The position numbers and the translations under genes are program-made. Below are positions 1 to 9,672 of a stretch of 64,000 nucleotides of DNA, piece after piece (position 1 is the first letter of the stretch; the number at the start of each line of letters is the position of its first letter). The DNA is from Micropterix aruncella (taxonomy: Eukaryota > Arthropoda > Insecta > Lepidoptera > Micropterigidae). The stretch spans positions 20,066,728 through 20,130,727 of the forward strand of contig OX155973.1 in assembly GCA_944548615.1 (NCBI GenBank), read 5' to 3'. The notes beneath the pieces were generated by a model that worked only from the letters and a program-made list of their open reading frames with translations, did not search any database and was not told the DNA's origin.

Positions 1-197
1 GAATGGCTACCGAAAGGTTAAGTAAAACCGTTCATTATTAAGATTAAGGCCCATACTGCTGACCATATATTTCATCTCTCTCCTCCCCGTGGTTTAACAG
101 AGCACATCTTGCTCGAGCGCGCCCCTCCTTAAGGCCAGAAAATGTATTTTTTTATTTTGTTACGGGAAGATGGTACAAAATATTAAAATATAATATA

Positions 198-1114
198 TCT
201 ATACTAACATTATAAAGAGGTAAAGTTTGTGAGGTTGTAGGAAGTAATCTCTGGATCTACTGAACCGATTTTGAAAATTCTTTTACCAATAGAAAGCCAT
301 GTTATTTGTGAGTATCATAGGCTATATATTAATCCGAAAAATGAAAAGACTTTTTCGTGGTAGTCGGATTTGCAAAGTAATTCGGAAAAAAAAACGGTCG
401 AACGAAAACGTTTCTAACTAACGCTGCCTGAACGATGAGAGATATATGATGAAGTTCTAGAGAAGTTGTAGAGCTTGATAATGCCTACAGCAAAGTCAGC
501 GACAGCATCTGTCTAACTTTTATATTTAAGTCACAAAAAGTAGTATTTTATATTAAAAAAATAATTTATGAATTCTTATCAAAATAAGTACATTTATCGT
601 CTCAAGTGTTTAAAACAAAAGTATTTTCCCTTTTACTGCATAAACAGTTTAAGAGATAATACGACATAGGTATGGAACCGCGACCGTGTCGTAAACTATC
701 TATACTAATATTATAAAGAGGTAAAGTTTGTGAGGTTGTAGGAAGTAATCTCTGGATCTACTGAACCGATTTTGAAAATTCTTTTACCGATAGAATGCCA
801 CATTATTTGTGAGTGTCATAGGCTTTATATTAATCCGAAAAATGAAAAGACTTTTCCCTTTTACTGCATATAATTTCCCTTTTACTGCATAAATTGTTAA
901 AGAGATAAGACACTCACAAATGAGACATTCACAAGACGGTAATATAGTCAAATAACGGTAATATAGTCAAATTGGCATCCAAATACACACATACATATGT
1001 AGTAAAAATATATCCATTCTTTTGGCAGTCAGGAAATAAATCATAGTAGGTACTCATAATTTCATCACAAGTAAAAAGTTTTTCCGCCTAACGAAGTGGG
1101 CACGGGTCAGCTAG
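198..1114 (+). mobile_element. Lep1-like non-autonomous Helitron with two 5' ends
   Basis: Two near-identical left ends start TCTATACTAA at 198 and 699, each preceded by A, and continue in parallel for about 150 bp. One right end, ...GGGTCAGCTAG, stops at 1114 and is followed by T. A|TC...CTAG|T is the Helitron signature, and the sequence resembles the abundant lepidopteran Lep1 Helitrons (recalled, not searched). The unit from 699 is the complete one; the unit from 198 looks like an older copy that lost its 3' end when the second inserted, or a tandem pair. No coding capacity. Confidence 0.7.
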
Positions 1115-1907
1115 TCCTAAATAAAACTTCGTATATCAAATATATTATTTTGTCTAAGTGAGAAATGCTATTTCCGAATAAGGTCGACTCAAAGGATAAA
1201 TAAAGACTCATATCAAATTCGTTGTCTTCAAAACTTTTACATTTTTGTTTAACAACACATTACATATTTGTTTAAACACTATTGTGTTTATATAGTCGCT
1301 TAAGATTAAAATAACTTAAAAATCGATACTAAATGTTTCTGAAGAGTCTCACCGCATAAATGTAATTAGTCGCATTAGTTACTTAAAATTACAGTTTGAG
1401 TTATCGTGAAATACAAAATGACATGGTCCAGCAAATACAAATGCTTATCGGAGGCAATTTAAAACAATCTATTAATATAATAGTCTATAAAATATGTAAA
1501 AAAAAGCTAAGTTAAATATATAAAATCGCCATGGAAATTGTCAGTCATCTAATTAAAATTCGTTGATATTGTACAATTCTCTCTCAATAAGGTAGCCTTT
1601 TAATTTTGATTTAAACTGGGCTATGTTCCCGTTTCTAAGGCAGATAACTAAGGCAAGCTTTAACTGCAGAAAAGATCGGGTGACATCACGCGATGTTAGT
1701 AATGCCCAGTGTTTTGAGCGGTGAGGTTGTGTGTTTTTAACGTTCGTTTTAGAATTTACCACACCAAAGAACAATTTTGATTATGTTTTCTTTTATATTT
1801 TTATTTCTTAATTATTTATTTGCATTAATAAGGCAAAATTATTAATTATGATGAATAAAAATTAATATTTTTTATATTAATTTCTTTTATTTCTAAACCC
1901 ACACTAT
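1115..1907. other. AT-rich intergenic DNA, nothing recognised
   Basis: No conserved protein frame and no clear terminal repeats. The 73-residue frame on the - strand (1553-1774) has no family features and is probably chance. Confidence 0.5.
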
Positions 1908-2230
1908 GGGCTCGATTGCGTTTCTTCGTGAACTAAAATCGGTAATTAGTCCGTGTGAACAAGACAGGGCAATACGCTAGAGCGGAATGTGAGATGGCCG
2001 GTTGTCACCTTTTCGCAATAAAACTGCCCGCCAAGGTCAAAACATCAAGGTCAAAACAAGGTCAATCTTGCACCGCACGAAATTTGCTCGAATTTATTCG
2101 GACGAGTATAAGTTCGACAGGTAGTATTTATCGACTATCGTTCGTTTCATATTCCGCTCTAACGTATTGCTCTGTCTCGTTCGCTTAGACTAATTTTAGT
2201 TTTAGTTCACAAAGAAACGCAATCGGGCCC
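1908..2230. mobile_element. Foldback MITE, family G (copy 1)
   Basis: Inverted termini: GGGCTCGATTGCGTTTCTTC on the left; on the right a reverse complement ending CGCAATCGGGCCC. They pair over about 30 bp, including GTGAACTAAAA. Flanked by TAT on both sides. The interior holds inverted GCTAGAGCGGAA / TTCCGCTCTA segments, so most of the 323 bp can fold back. A second, more diverged copy lies at 24844-25095. Confidence 0.75.
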
Positions 2231-3595
2231 TATGCATCATAATATCAACTTTCAATCCCATTATGGGCCTGAAATGGCTTTTATGAAAGACATATATGTT
2301 CAGTAAATAAAATTCATTATTACTGAAGGGGTTAATAGCGTGAGTACACCCTGAAGAAATAACTACGACTGATTGACTGTGTCTAAACAGTGTGCCATTT
2401 CTCGGCGCCAGCACTGACGCCTTTAACTGACTATCTGCACGAAGTTTAATGCTGACTGAGATAATCGACAGTTAGTGGGGCAGCAAAGCCCCATTAATAG
2501 GGCTTCCGTAATAATACATTATTTGGTTTTGGGACATTTAAAAACATTAACATTGAACACGCTGTAATTCCCAAAGAGGTTTTGAGCAACCGCATTTATA
2601 ATAAACTCTATTTGGGAAATTGGAGGTAATGTGCAGCCGCCGTAAAAGTCATTGTCTCGGGGATGTCTGTAGAGCGAGATGGAGTATATTGTTGGTATAG
2701 CCGTCTCGCCATTTTTATTGAAACGATTTTGACACGGAGCTGCGATCTACCGGGCGGTAGCGAAAGCTTCACAGAGAAGGAAATGTTGGGTTGAGAATAA
2801 CTGCCAATCGCGGTGTGTTAATAAACAATCGTATGCTCGATTTCGATATAGCTCGTCTTATTTTTGCATATAGCTTCTTCTCAATGCTCATCGGCGGTTA
2901 TTATTTTTTTTGTTAGAAAACGAGAACATGAATTAGGAATAATTTTAGAAAGCATCCTAAAATCGTATAGGTTTCAATAGTACTGCAGATACTATATAAT
3001 TTATTAAATAAACTCCCTTTGGTGTATCTGCGGTTCAGAATTCGCAGCAAGCGGTGCAGTAAACAACAGCGAGCCGTTTTATTTTGGACTCTATTCGCAG
3101 AATATGCAGAGGAATGTATGGAATTCGCAGACAGGAAATTCGCAGAAAAGGAAGTTGCTATGCTTTTGAGCCAGAAGCAAGTCAAGTGAAGAAGACTGAC
3201 CGAAATGGACATCATGCAACAGCTGAAGAGGAATTTTCTGGGATAGAATGCTTCGAATCTGATTTTGACTGACTTGTACAATTCTAAGTATGTAAATGTA
3301 TAAAAATTTCGAACAAATCTTCAACTTTACTCAGTCTAGTAGGCCCAATCTCTATGCATCACGCTGTCAAAAAAAATTACGAGCACGCATAGAAAAGTCT
3401 ATTCTGTAGCAATAACTAAGATGATACGTAGCCAAAATGAAACTAAAATTCGATAAATAGGATGTAATTAAAAAAAAGAATATCAGTATCGAAAATATTT
3501 ACTCAGATTAAACGACAGGGTTATCAGTATTACCATGATCGTTTTTTTCGATTCCCAACGTTTTTCTGAAAATCACGACTCGCTAGTCCTGAATT
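2231..3595. other. Intergenic DNA without a recognisable gene
   Basis: Several short frames at 2913-3324 overlap on both strands and show no family signature. I see no splice-linked coding pattern and no tandem or inverted repeat of note. Confidence 0.4.
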
Positions 3596-3596
3596 G

Positions 3597-3905
3597 TAAT
3601 TTTTTTGTTAAAGATTTATTATTTGTAAACTTTTAATATAGAGGAAAATTTTGTGCAATAAACCAAAAGAGAAATTGATAAAATATAATCAGATTATGAT
3701 ATTTTTTGTGTACTGACTGGAAAGCAATATTTTAGTTTTCAGACATGGAAATCCCGCAGAATTGTCATTTTTTAAAATATCTATTTATTATTTGTAAACT
3801 TTTCATATGAAGGAAAAAAATGTGCAATAAACCACAACATAAATCGATGAAATATAAACAGATATTGTACTTTTGGAGTACCGACTGAAATATAATATTT
3901 TTGGT
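3597..3905 (+). repeat. Diverged tandem pair of ~150-bp units
   Basis: Two blocks (about 3600-3740 and 3765-3905) share an ordered series of words: TTATTATTTGTAAACTTTT, then TGTGCAATAAACCA, AAATATAA.CAGAT, GTAC.GACTG and a final AATATTTT(A/T)G. Divergence is high, so this is an old duplication of AT-rich DNA. Confidence 0.6.
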
Positions 3906-4229
3906 TTTATTAGTTTACGGTCACAAATAAACTTATCCCTGTTAGAACCGGCCAACCCTATAGTACACATCGTTGATCATGTGTGCACATTAATTTTAAA
4001 TTACCTTCGTCTCGTCGAATCAACTCCGTGAGACGAGACCCGCGCCAAGCGATCGTGCATGAATTGCGGGATGCAATAAAACATAATTTTCGCACCGTTA
4101 CCTTTTAGGAACACCTTCCTTTGCTGTGCAAAAAAAACATGGTTTTAGAACAAAAAAGTTTTGGGCTTGAAAGGGATATCTTTTGGGGTAGTAATATTTG
4201 TTGAGCGAAATGTCAATTTTACACGACTT

Positions 4230-4278
4230 AACCAAATGGTTAATTCGTGTAAAACCAAATGGTTAAGTCGTGTAATCT
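4230..4278 (+). repeat. Short tandem duplication in AT-rich flank
   Basis: The ~23-bp unit AACCAAATGGTTAA(T/G)TCGTGTAA occurs twice in a row; the core AACCAAATGGTT is itself nearly palindromic. No associated gene. The surrounding 3906-4500 shows nothing else I can name. Confidence 0.6.
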
Positions 4279-4499
4279 GTGTGTATTCCTCCACGATAAC
4301 GCCCAAACGCTTTATCCGAGTGAGCTGATATTTGGCATGCAGACATCGTTTGGTCATGGTAAGAATTGAAAAATTGTGGTTGAAATCGGTCCACCAGAAG
4401 GCTTAGTCATACTTCAATCTCGAACTATTGCAGTAAGAGGCTTGAAATTCGGTACACTGTTGGACACAAATGTACTACGAATTGACGTGAATTTACTTT

Positions 4500-4830
4500 G
4501 ATATCTACTGTTTCTATCTACTGATTATTATTATTATTATTGTTTTTTTTTTATTTGAAGATTCATACTTTTTTTTATTTTTGGATTTGGTATTTCTATT
4601 TTTGATATTTATAAATGATCTTTTTAATATTTAGACAATGTAATGGTTGATTTTGTATAGTTTATGGACTTTCAGATTTCTAACGTGATTTAATTTTATT
4701 TTTACCAGATATATTACCTATATGTTTAAAATATGAATATTATAACAAAAACATTTATTAATTGAAAGTTCTATACCCTTACCGGGTTTTTTGGAATAAA
4801 TAAACTTTGAACTTTGAACTTTGAACTTCC
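4500..4830 (+). mobile_element. Probable LINE 3' UTR with (ACTTTGA)n tail
   Basis: AT-rich stretch ending GGAATAAATAAACTTTGAACT, i.e. a poly(A)-signal-like word followed by about three tandem copies of a 7-mer. Short tandem 3' tails of this sort are typical of insect non-LTR elements. No reverse transcriptase is attached, so the assignment is tentative. Confidence 0.4.
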
Positions 4831-5336
4831 TTGCCATAACCATAAAACCCGGACATTACCATAATCTGCCCCCGGATTCTGAAGCAACGACGCGATATAC
4901 GTACCCTAGTCGTAACTCGAACCGGGAGTAAACAACCCAAAAACACTTTTATCGTTTGGTGAAAGCCTGTAAATTATCGCGCTGCTTTTAGGTGGAAGAT
5001 CGACCTTAATCGATAAATAGAGCGATACGATCCGCGTCTGCATCAAACTTGTTCCGAAGATTTTTGCAGATTTTATTGCAGTGTTTTTACACAATTCGTA
5101 AGAAAATGATTACGCAGAAGCTCTTCAAAAATCTCCCGAACAATTTTGATGCAGACGCGGAAGAATATCTCTCTATATTTGTCGATTAACGTCGATAAGC
5201 CATTTAAACGCAGTACGATAATTTACAGTCTGTCAAATACGATGAAAGTTTTCCGCTGCCGCGTTCGAGCGTCGACAGTCGTATATCGTGTCGTCGCTTC
5301 AGAATTCCAGCCCTGTGGCCATTGTTTACAATTATT

Positions 5337-5736
5337 GGGTCCCATCAAATTTGCAGAAGGCAAATTTGCAGACGGCAATCTTGCAGACGGCATTCTTGCA
5401 GGCGGCAGTTTCGCAGAAGGCAATCTTGCAGAAGGCAGTTTTGCAAATGTCAAACTGACCTAACCTAACCTAACAGAAAAACTTAAAACATTTTTTTTAA
5501 TGTTTAGTTTGATGTATAAAAGTCATCCACTACAAGGGATGCCGGTAATTAATGTCACTTCGATTTTAGGGAAAGAAAAACCTAACCTAACCTAACAGAA
5601 AAACTTAAAAACTGTACTGAAGGTTGCCGCCTGCAAGGTTGCCTCCTGCAAATCTGCCCTCAACAAATTTGGAGCTGTCAAAAGTGACATTTGTGCAAGT
5701 TTGCCGCATGCAAAACTGCCCCCCCCCCCCCCCCCC
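5337..5736 (+). mobile_element. Minisatellite/TTAGG element, copy A
   Basis: Begins GGGTCCCATCAAA, then a run of 15-bp units of the type TTGCAGACGGCAATC (5349-5450). Next come (CCTAA)3, a ~110-bp spacer, (CCTAA)3 again, and a short second minisatellite ending GCATGCAAAACTG plus a run of 18 C (5719-5736). Copies B (13509-13902, inverted) and C (14379-14810) share this order and both end points. It lies just 5' of HDHD3. Confidence 0.75.
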
Positions 5737-6068
5737 GATTATTTTGACGTTTGCTGTTTGACAGCCGCTGACTTTCTGACATCTCCAGATCTTTGATCTC
5801 CAGCGACTTTTGCGAATGAAAAGCGTACCCGTGATCAGTGAGCGTTCCGTGTGGCGCAAAAATCGACTTCGGGTCCCCCAAACGGAACGCACCTAGTGTC
5901 AATTTGGCATTGCATTGTTTATTCGACCTTGGGTGGGTCATTTATTTGCGCAGATAAACTTCGTATGTAGGTATTTGGTTGGGATTTTTATCGTTCAGAC
6001 AATATTAATAGCGCATATTTTTATTTCTTTGTTTTGTATGGCGATGAGGTTTCGTATTGCAGTCAAGA

Positions 6069-6827
6069 ATGATGCCTTTGAGTCGTTTCAAGCTAGTGAC
6101 TTTCGACGTGACCAATACTTTGCTAAAGTTCCGGATGAAACCTGGAAGTCAATATAAAGAAGTCGGAGATTTGTACGGAGTAAGTGCTGATGATGCAGTT
6201 ATCAGTGCCAAGTTTAAAGAAAATTATAAATTAATGATGGCTAGATATCCAAACTTTGGAAGAAAATGCAACATTTGCTGGGAGGACTGGTGGAGAGAAG
6301 TCGTCAAGAAAACGTTTATTAAATACACGCAAGACGATGAGAAACTCAAACTGATGGCAAATTACCTCATAGAGATGTATAAAACGGATGATTCATGGAA
6401 AGTCGCAGACGGAACGTTTGAATTGCTGGATTTTCTGAAGGAATCTAACTTGAAGCTGGGCGTTGTATCGAACTTTGATCCTCGTTTGAGCGAGGTCTTG
6501 GCAAACATGAAGTTGGAGAAGTATTTCGATTTTATATTGACGTCGTACGACGCTGGGTATGTCAAGCCGCATTCGGGAATTTTTGAAGAGGCACTCTCTC
6601 GGTCCGAGATTGTGGAGATTAGTCCGCGCGATGCTCTGCACGTAGGCGACAATCCGGAATGCGACTACATTGGGGCTAAGAAAGCAGGATGGAGCGCCGT
6701 TATTGTCGATGGGAGGCAGAAAAAGACTGAAATACTCGATAAATACACAAACGTGATGACCACGCACGTATTTGATAGTTTGCAAGATCTAAATGATAAC
6801 ATACGGAGCGGCATGGTAGAATTTTAA
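6069..6827 (+). CDS. HDHD3: HAD-superfamily hydrolase, HDHD3 / Reg-2-like
   Basis: A 252-residue HAD-like phosphohydrolase, closest by reading to insect Rhythmically expressed gene 2 protein and vertebrate HDHD3. Its substrate is not known to me. Visible motifs: motif I FDVTNT near residue 12; motif II VVSNFD about residue 137; the motif III lysine in YVKPHSGIF about residue 170; motif IV GDNPECDYIGAKKAG about residue 198. The helical cap lies between motifs I and II, where WEDWWREV resembles the cap of this family. The second motif-I aspartate is replaced by Thr, a feature I associate with the family rather than with decay. A splice acceptor (TTGCAG|T) sits at 6057-6063, so the two adjacent ATGs at 6069/6072 probably follow a 5' UTR intron; I use the first. 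A MITE begins 17 bp after the stop. Confidence 0.9.
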   Translation: MMPLSRFKLVTFDVTNTLLKFRMKPGSQYKEVGDLYGVSADDAVISAKFKENYKLMMARYPNFGRKCNICWEDWWREVVKKTFIKYTQDDEKLKLMANYLIEMYKTDDSWKVADGTFELLDFLKESNLKLGVVSNFDPRLSEVLANMKLEKYFDFILTSYDAGYVKPHSGIFEEALSRSEIVEISPRDALHVGDNPECDYIGAKKAGWSAVIVDGRQKKTEILDKYTNVMTTHVFDSLQDLNDNIRSGMVEF

Positions 6828-6844
6828 GTTTTTTTATGTTACTA

Positions 6845-7034
6845 CAGGTGAGTTGTTAATTAGTGACATTCTTGTAGTGAGTGAATCAGCACGACAAACT
6901 AGATAAACTTTTGTTAAAAACATTCGTTTTTATTTTTTTTTTGTTTTAGGTACATTAAAAAAAATATAAAAAAGTTGCTTACTTGTCATACTGATTTACC
7001 CACCAGAATATGTCACTAATTAAAAACTCACCTG
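6845..7034. mobile_element. MITE, TA target, family T (short copy)
   Basis: 190 bp flanked by TA (6843-6844 and 7035-7036). The left terminus CAGGTGAGTTGTTAATTAGT pairs with the right end ...AATTAAAAACTCACCTG, and the pairing continues for about 48 bp including GTGACAT and TGATT. TA duplication suggests mobilisation by a Tc1/mariner transposase. The same termini bound the larger element at 26270-27235. It contains ATTAAA (7019) and could serve as the poly(A) signal of HDHD3, which shows none of its own. Confidence 0.8.
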
Positions 7035-7384
7035 TATAAAGCAGCAGTGACCAACCTGTGGCATGCGTTTCACTTACTGGCACATGCAGGTGTTCATTGT
7101 GGCACGCGGTTACCAGTTTTTTATCGTCTTGCGTTTAGCTAATGGTTATGGAACACTGGCACAAAACAAGTGTTTTATCATATTATTATAGTTTGCATGC
7201 CTTTCAATTAGTCCTTCAAATTAGTTGGCTTTGAGCAAGAAAGTAGATACTGACCTAGAATAATATGCGAATAGGCAGTTCATAGTCTTAAAAGTGACCA
7301 TAAATGCATCACAAACAGCAACAATATTGGAAAAATTCAGGAAGGGTCAGGAAGTAGATAATTGCCACAACCTGGCATTTCATT

Positions 7385-7950
7385 TCTTCTTCTTCCTAGA
7401 CCCCGTCCCATTTACTTGGGGTCGGCCTTTCTTGTCCTCATCCACTGAGCACGATCTTGTACTGTGTCGACGTCGAGTTGAGCTCAGGTCTTTTTAAACC
7501 GTCGTCAACCAGGTAGCGGATGGTCTTCCAAGAGTACGTTTCATCGTTGGCAGGTCTAGGGCTTCACCATGTGGTCATCCGGGCGTCGCTGGACTTGACC
7601 GTACCACCGCAAGCGTCTTTCTTTGACTTATCGGAGCGACTTTAAAACTTCCCCTTACTCATTTCGGATTTTGTCTAATAGTGTGACACCCGCTGACCAG
7701 CGTAGCATGCGCATTTCTGTTGTATGTAGTTTATTAAGATGTTGTTTGTTAGTCGACCCAACATTCTGATCCATATAAGACAGCAGGTCTAATGGCTATC
7801 TTATACATTTGCCCTTTGATCTTAAGGGGCATTTTTCTGTCGCACATAACGCCTGTTAGTTGTCTCCACTTCATCCATCCTGTTGTAGATCTATGAGTAA
7901 CATCGTTGTCAATTTTGCCATCATTTCTTAGTATGGTGGTATTAAATAGC
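7385..7950 (-). mobile_element. Non-LTR reverse transcriptase 3' fragment
   Basis: On the - strand, frames interrupted by shifts read like the end of an insect endonuclease/reverse-transcriptase LINE: NDGKIDNDVTHR, then GWMKWRQLTGVMCDRKMPLK and IAIRPAVLYGSECW (about 7940 to 7750). Downstream to 7385 the corresponding DNA continues (MLRWSAG-like, RWYGH-like and DDHV-like words out of frame). It is a 5'-truncated dead copy. Confidence 0.8.
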
Positions 7951-8825
7951 AATGGGTTCAGTGTTGCAAAATTCGAAAAATTGCAAAAACTCTCAAATCC
8001 GTTTGTACAGAAGAGCACCTATGGCGCAGTATACAGAGAGTAGATTGAAATCAAAACGAGCGGTATCTCGAGTCCTAAGGGCTACCACAAATCGTAATAC
8101 GAGTACCAACCTTGGTGCCGTTGAGCGAAATGGTCAGAAGTAAAGACCACGCGCTTGCGCATATGGTCACCACTTTACCACTAGTGAGTGAGACAAAATT
8201 TGACGACCTCCAGCCGCATAATGCTATACAGACGCGTTTACCATAACGTATCCCTCGCAATGCCTTGCCACTCGAGAGTGCGCTTACCGTTCTATCTCAG
8301 TATACTGGGCCTGTGTGATTGAACGATATTCAAAAATGCCCTGCGGCCGGACAGCTCCAGCCAACCCTGTCACTGCTGGATAAGCTCATTAGTGTTGTCA
8401 CATCTAGAATGTATGGTTGACAGTAAACCTTAAGTAAAACTAAGACAGTCCTTATGTATTGTCGCTAAGTAGTATGAAGAATAAAATTTATTAATTTCAC
8501 ATCATTAGGGAACCTCTAACATGCTTATTTTATTTTTGACGGTCCTTGAAGTTTGTGCCAAAAAATACATATCGTTTTGCAAATCCATGCTATCGTTGTC
8601 TTTTGCTGCAGTAAGCCAACGTATGGCATACTTATCGCTTCAATTAAAAACACAAAATTAAAATTATGCCTGCAGTGCATTTTAACCCTCGCTTCTACAT
8701 TATCAGTGGTATGGTATGCCTATGAACAAATTATCGTAATATTGGCGTATTACACAGTAAGGTTGGCCACTGCTGCTATAGAGTTACCATACTAAACCAA
8801 TGATTTTCTTATTGTAATTATTTTA
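7951..8825. other. Intergenic, no gene recognised
   Basis: Overlapping short frames on both strands around 7952-8260 lack any family signature. No terminal repeats were identified. Confidence 0.4.
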
Positions 8826-8826
8826 T

Positions 8827-9497
8827 AACCCTTCGGCTACGTAACGACCAAATTTGGTTGCACATCAGAACACCATTGACTACATAACGACCAATATTGG
8901 CGGCTTGCTCCCGGAGCGCACAGTAATATTATTTTCAAATTCAAACGCATCCTGAAATCCATACCAAATATCTTATTATTACCATAGATACATAGACGAT
9001 CGCTAGAATAATTATCGTCAGTTTGCAGATATTTCTGGTAAAATTCCATTGTCAAACATCATTTTTTTTTTTTGCGATAATCATCAAAATTTTTATTGGT
9101 TTTTATGAGCTAATATATAAATATTTTTGTATGTAAATAAGCAAAACGAAATATTACATTTGATAGAAAATGTAATAAAGATCACGATAGTATTTACAAT
9201 TTCTAAATAGGGTTCTGTATTTTTCTGTAAGACAAGTACAAGTTAGAAATGCCGAGTTTTTTTCACTTTTTCGAATTTCTCATATTTATTCATAATTATC
9301 TAATTGTTTTACAAAATGAAATTTCAATATTCTATATACGAAATTTCAATGCAATCATTGCACAGTTATTCTTTTTATGATTGCTATAGTACCTAGTTCC
9401 ATAGTTATAGTACTTTTTGTCAAGCGCAGCGATATTGCAAGAAATTCCAATAAATTGCCGCGGTCTGCCATGAAATTATGCCGCTATTCGAAGGGTT
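8827..9497. mobile_element. TTAA-type (piggyBac-like) element, diverged long copy
   Basis: Left end CCCTTCGGCTACG with two CGACCAA.(A)TTTGG-type motifs; right end ...CTATTCGAAGGG followed by TTAA. The inner part (9285-9420: ATTTATTCATAATTATCTAA, then CAATGCAATCATTG) is the same as in the 306-bp element at 18554-18859 in reverse, so this is a longer, older relative. The left TTAA is mutated to ATAA. Confidence 0.6.
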
Positions 9498-9672
9498 AAG
9501 TAAACTAGTTTATATAAATAGTTCCTTATTGTGCTATATTTTTTTTGTATCTTTTTTTGGGCCAAAGGATCATATTTTTGGAATCACGATCTGTTCTGAA
9601 TTGCAGTAATGTCGAAGCAGAAATAAAACATTGCATTTCTATATTATCTATGGAGTTTAATTTGTTTTTTTT

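Noticed and set aside
1955..2188. 77-codon frame
   Set aside because: Lies entirely within a foldback MITE and is not kept in its second copy.
5146..5463. A pentapeptide-repeat protein gene
   Set aside because: The pentad frame is carried by a repeated element present in three copies and both orientations, without conserved start, stop or flanks; kept only as a finding.
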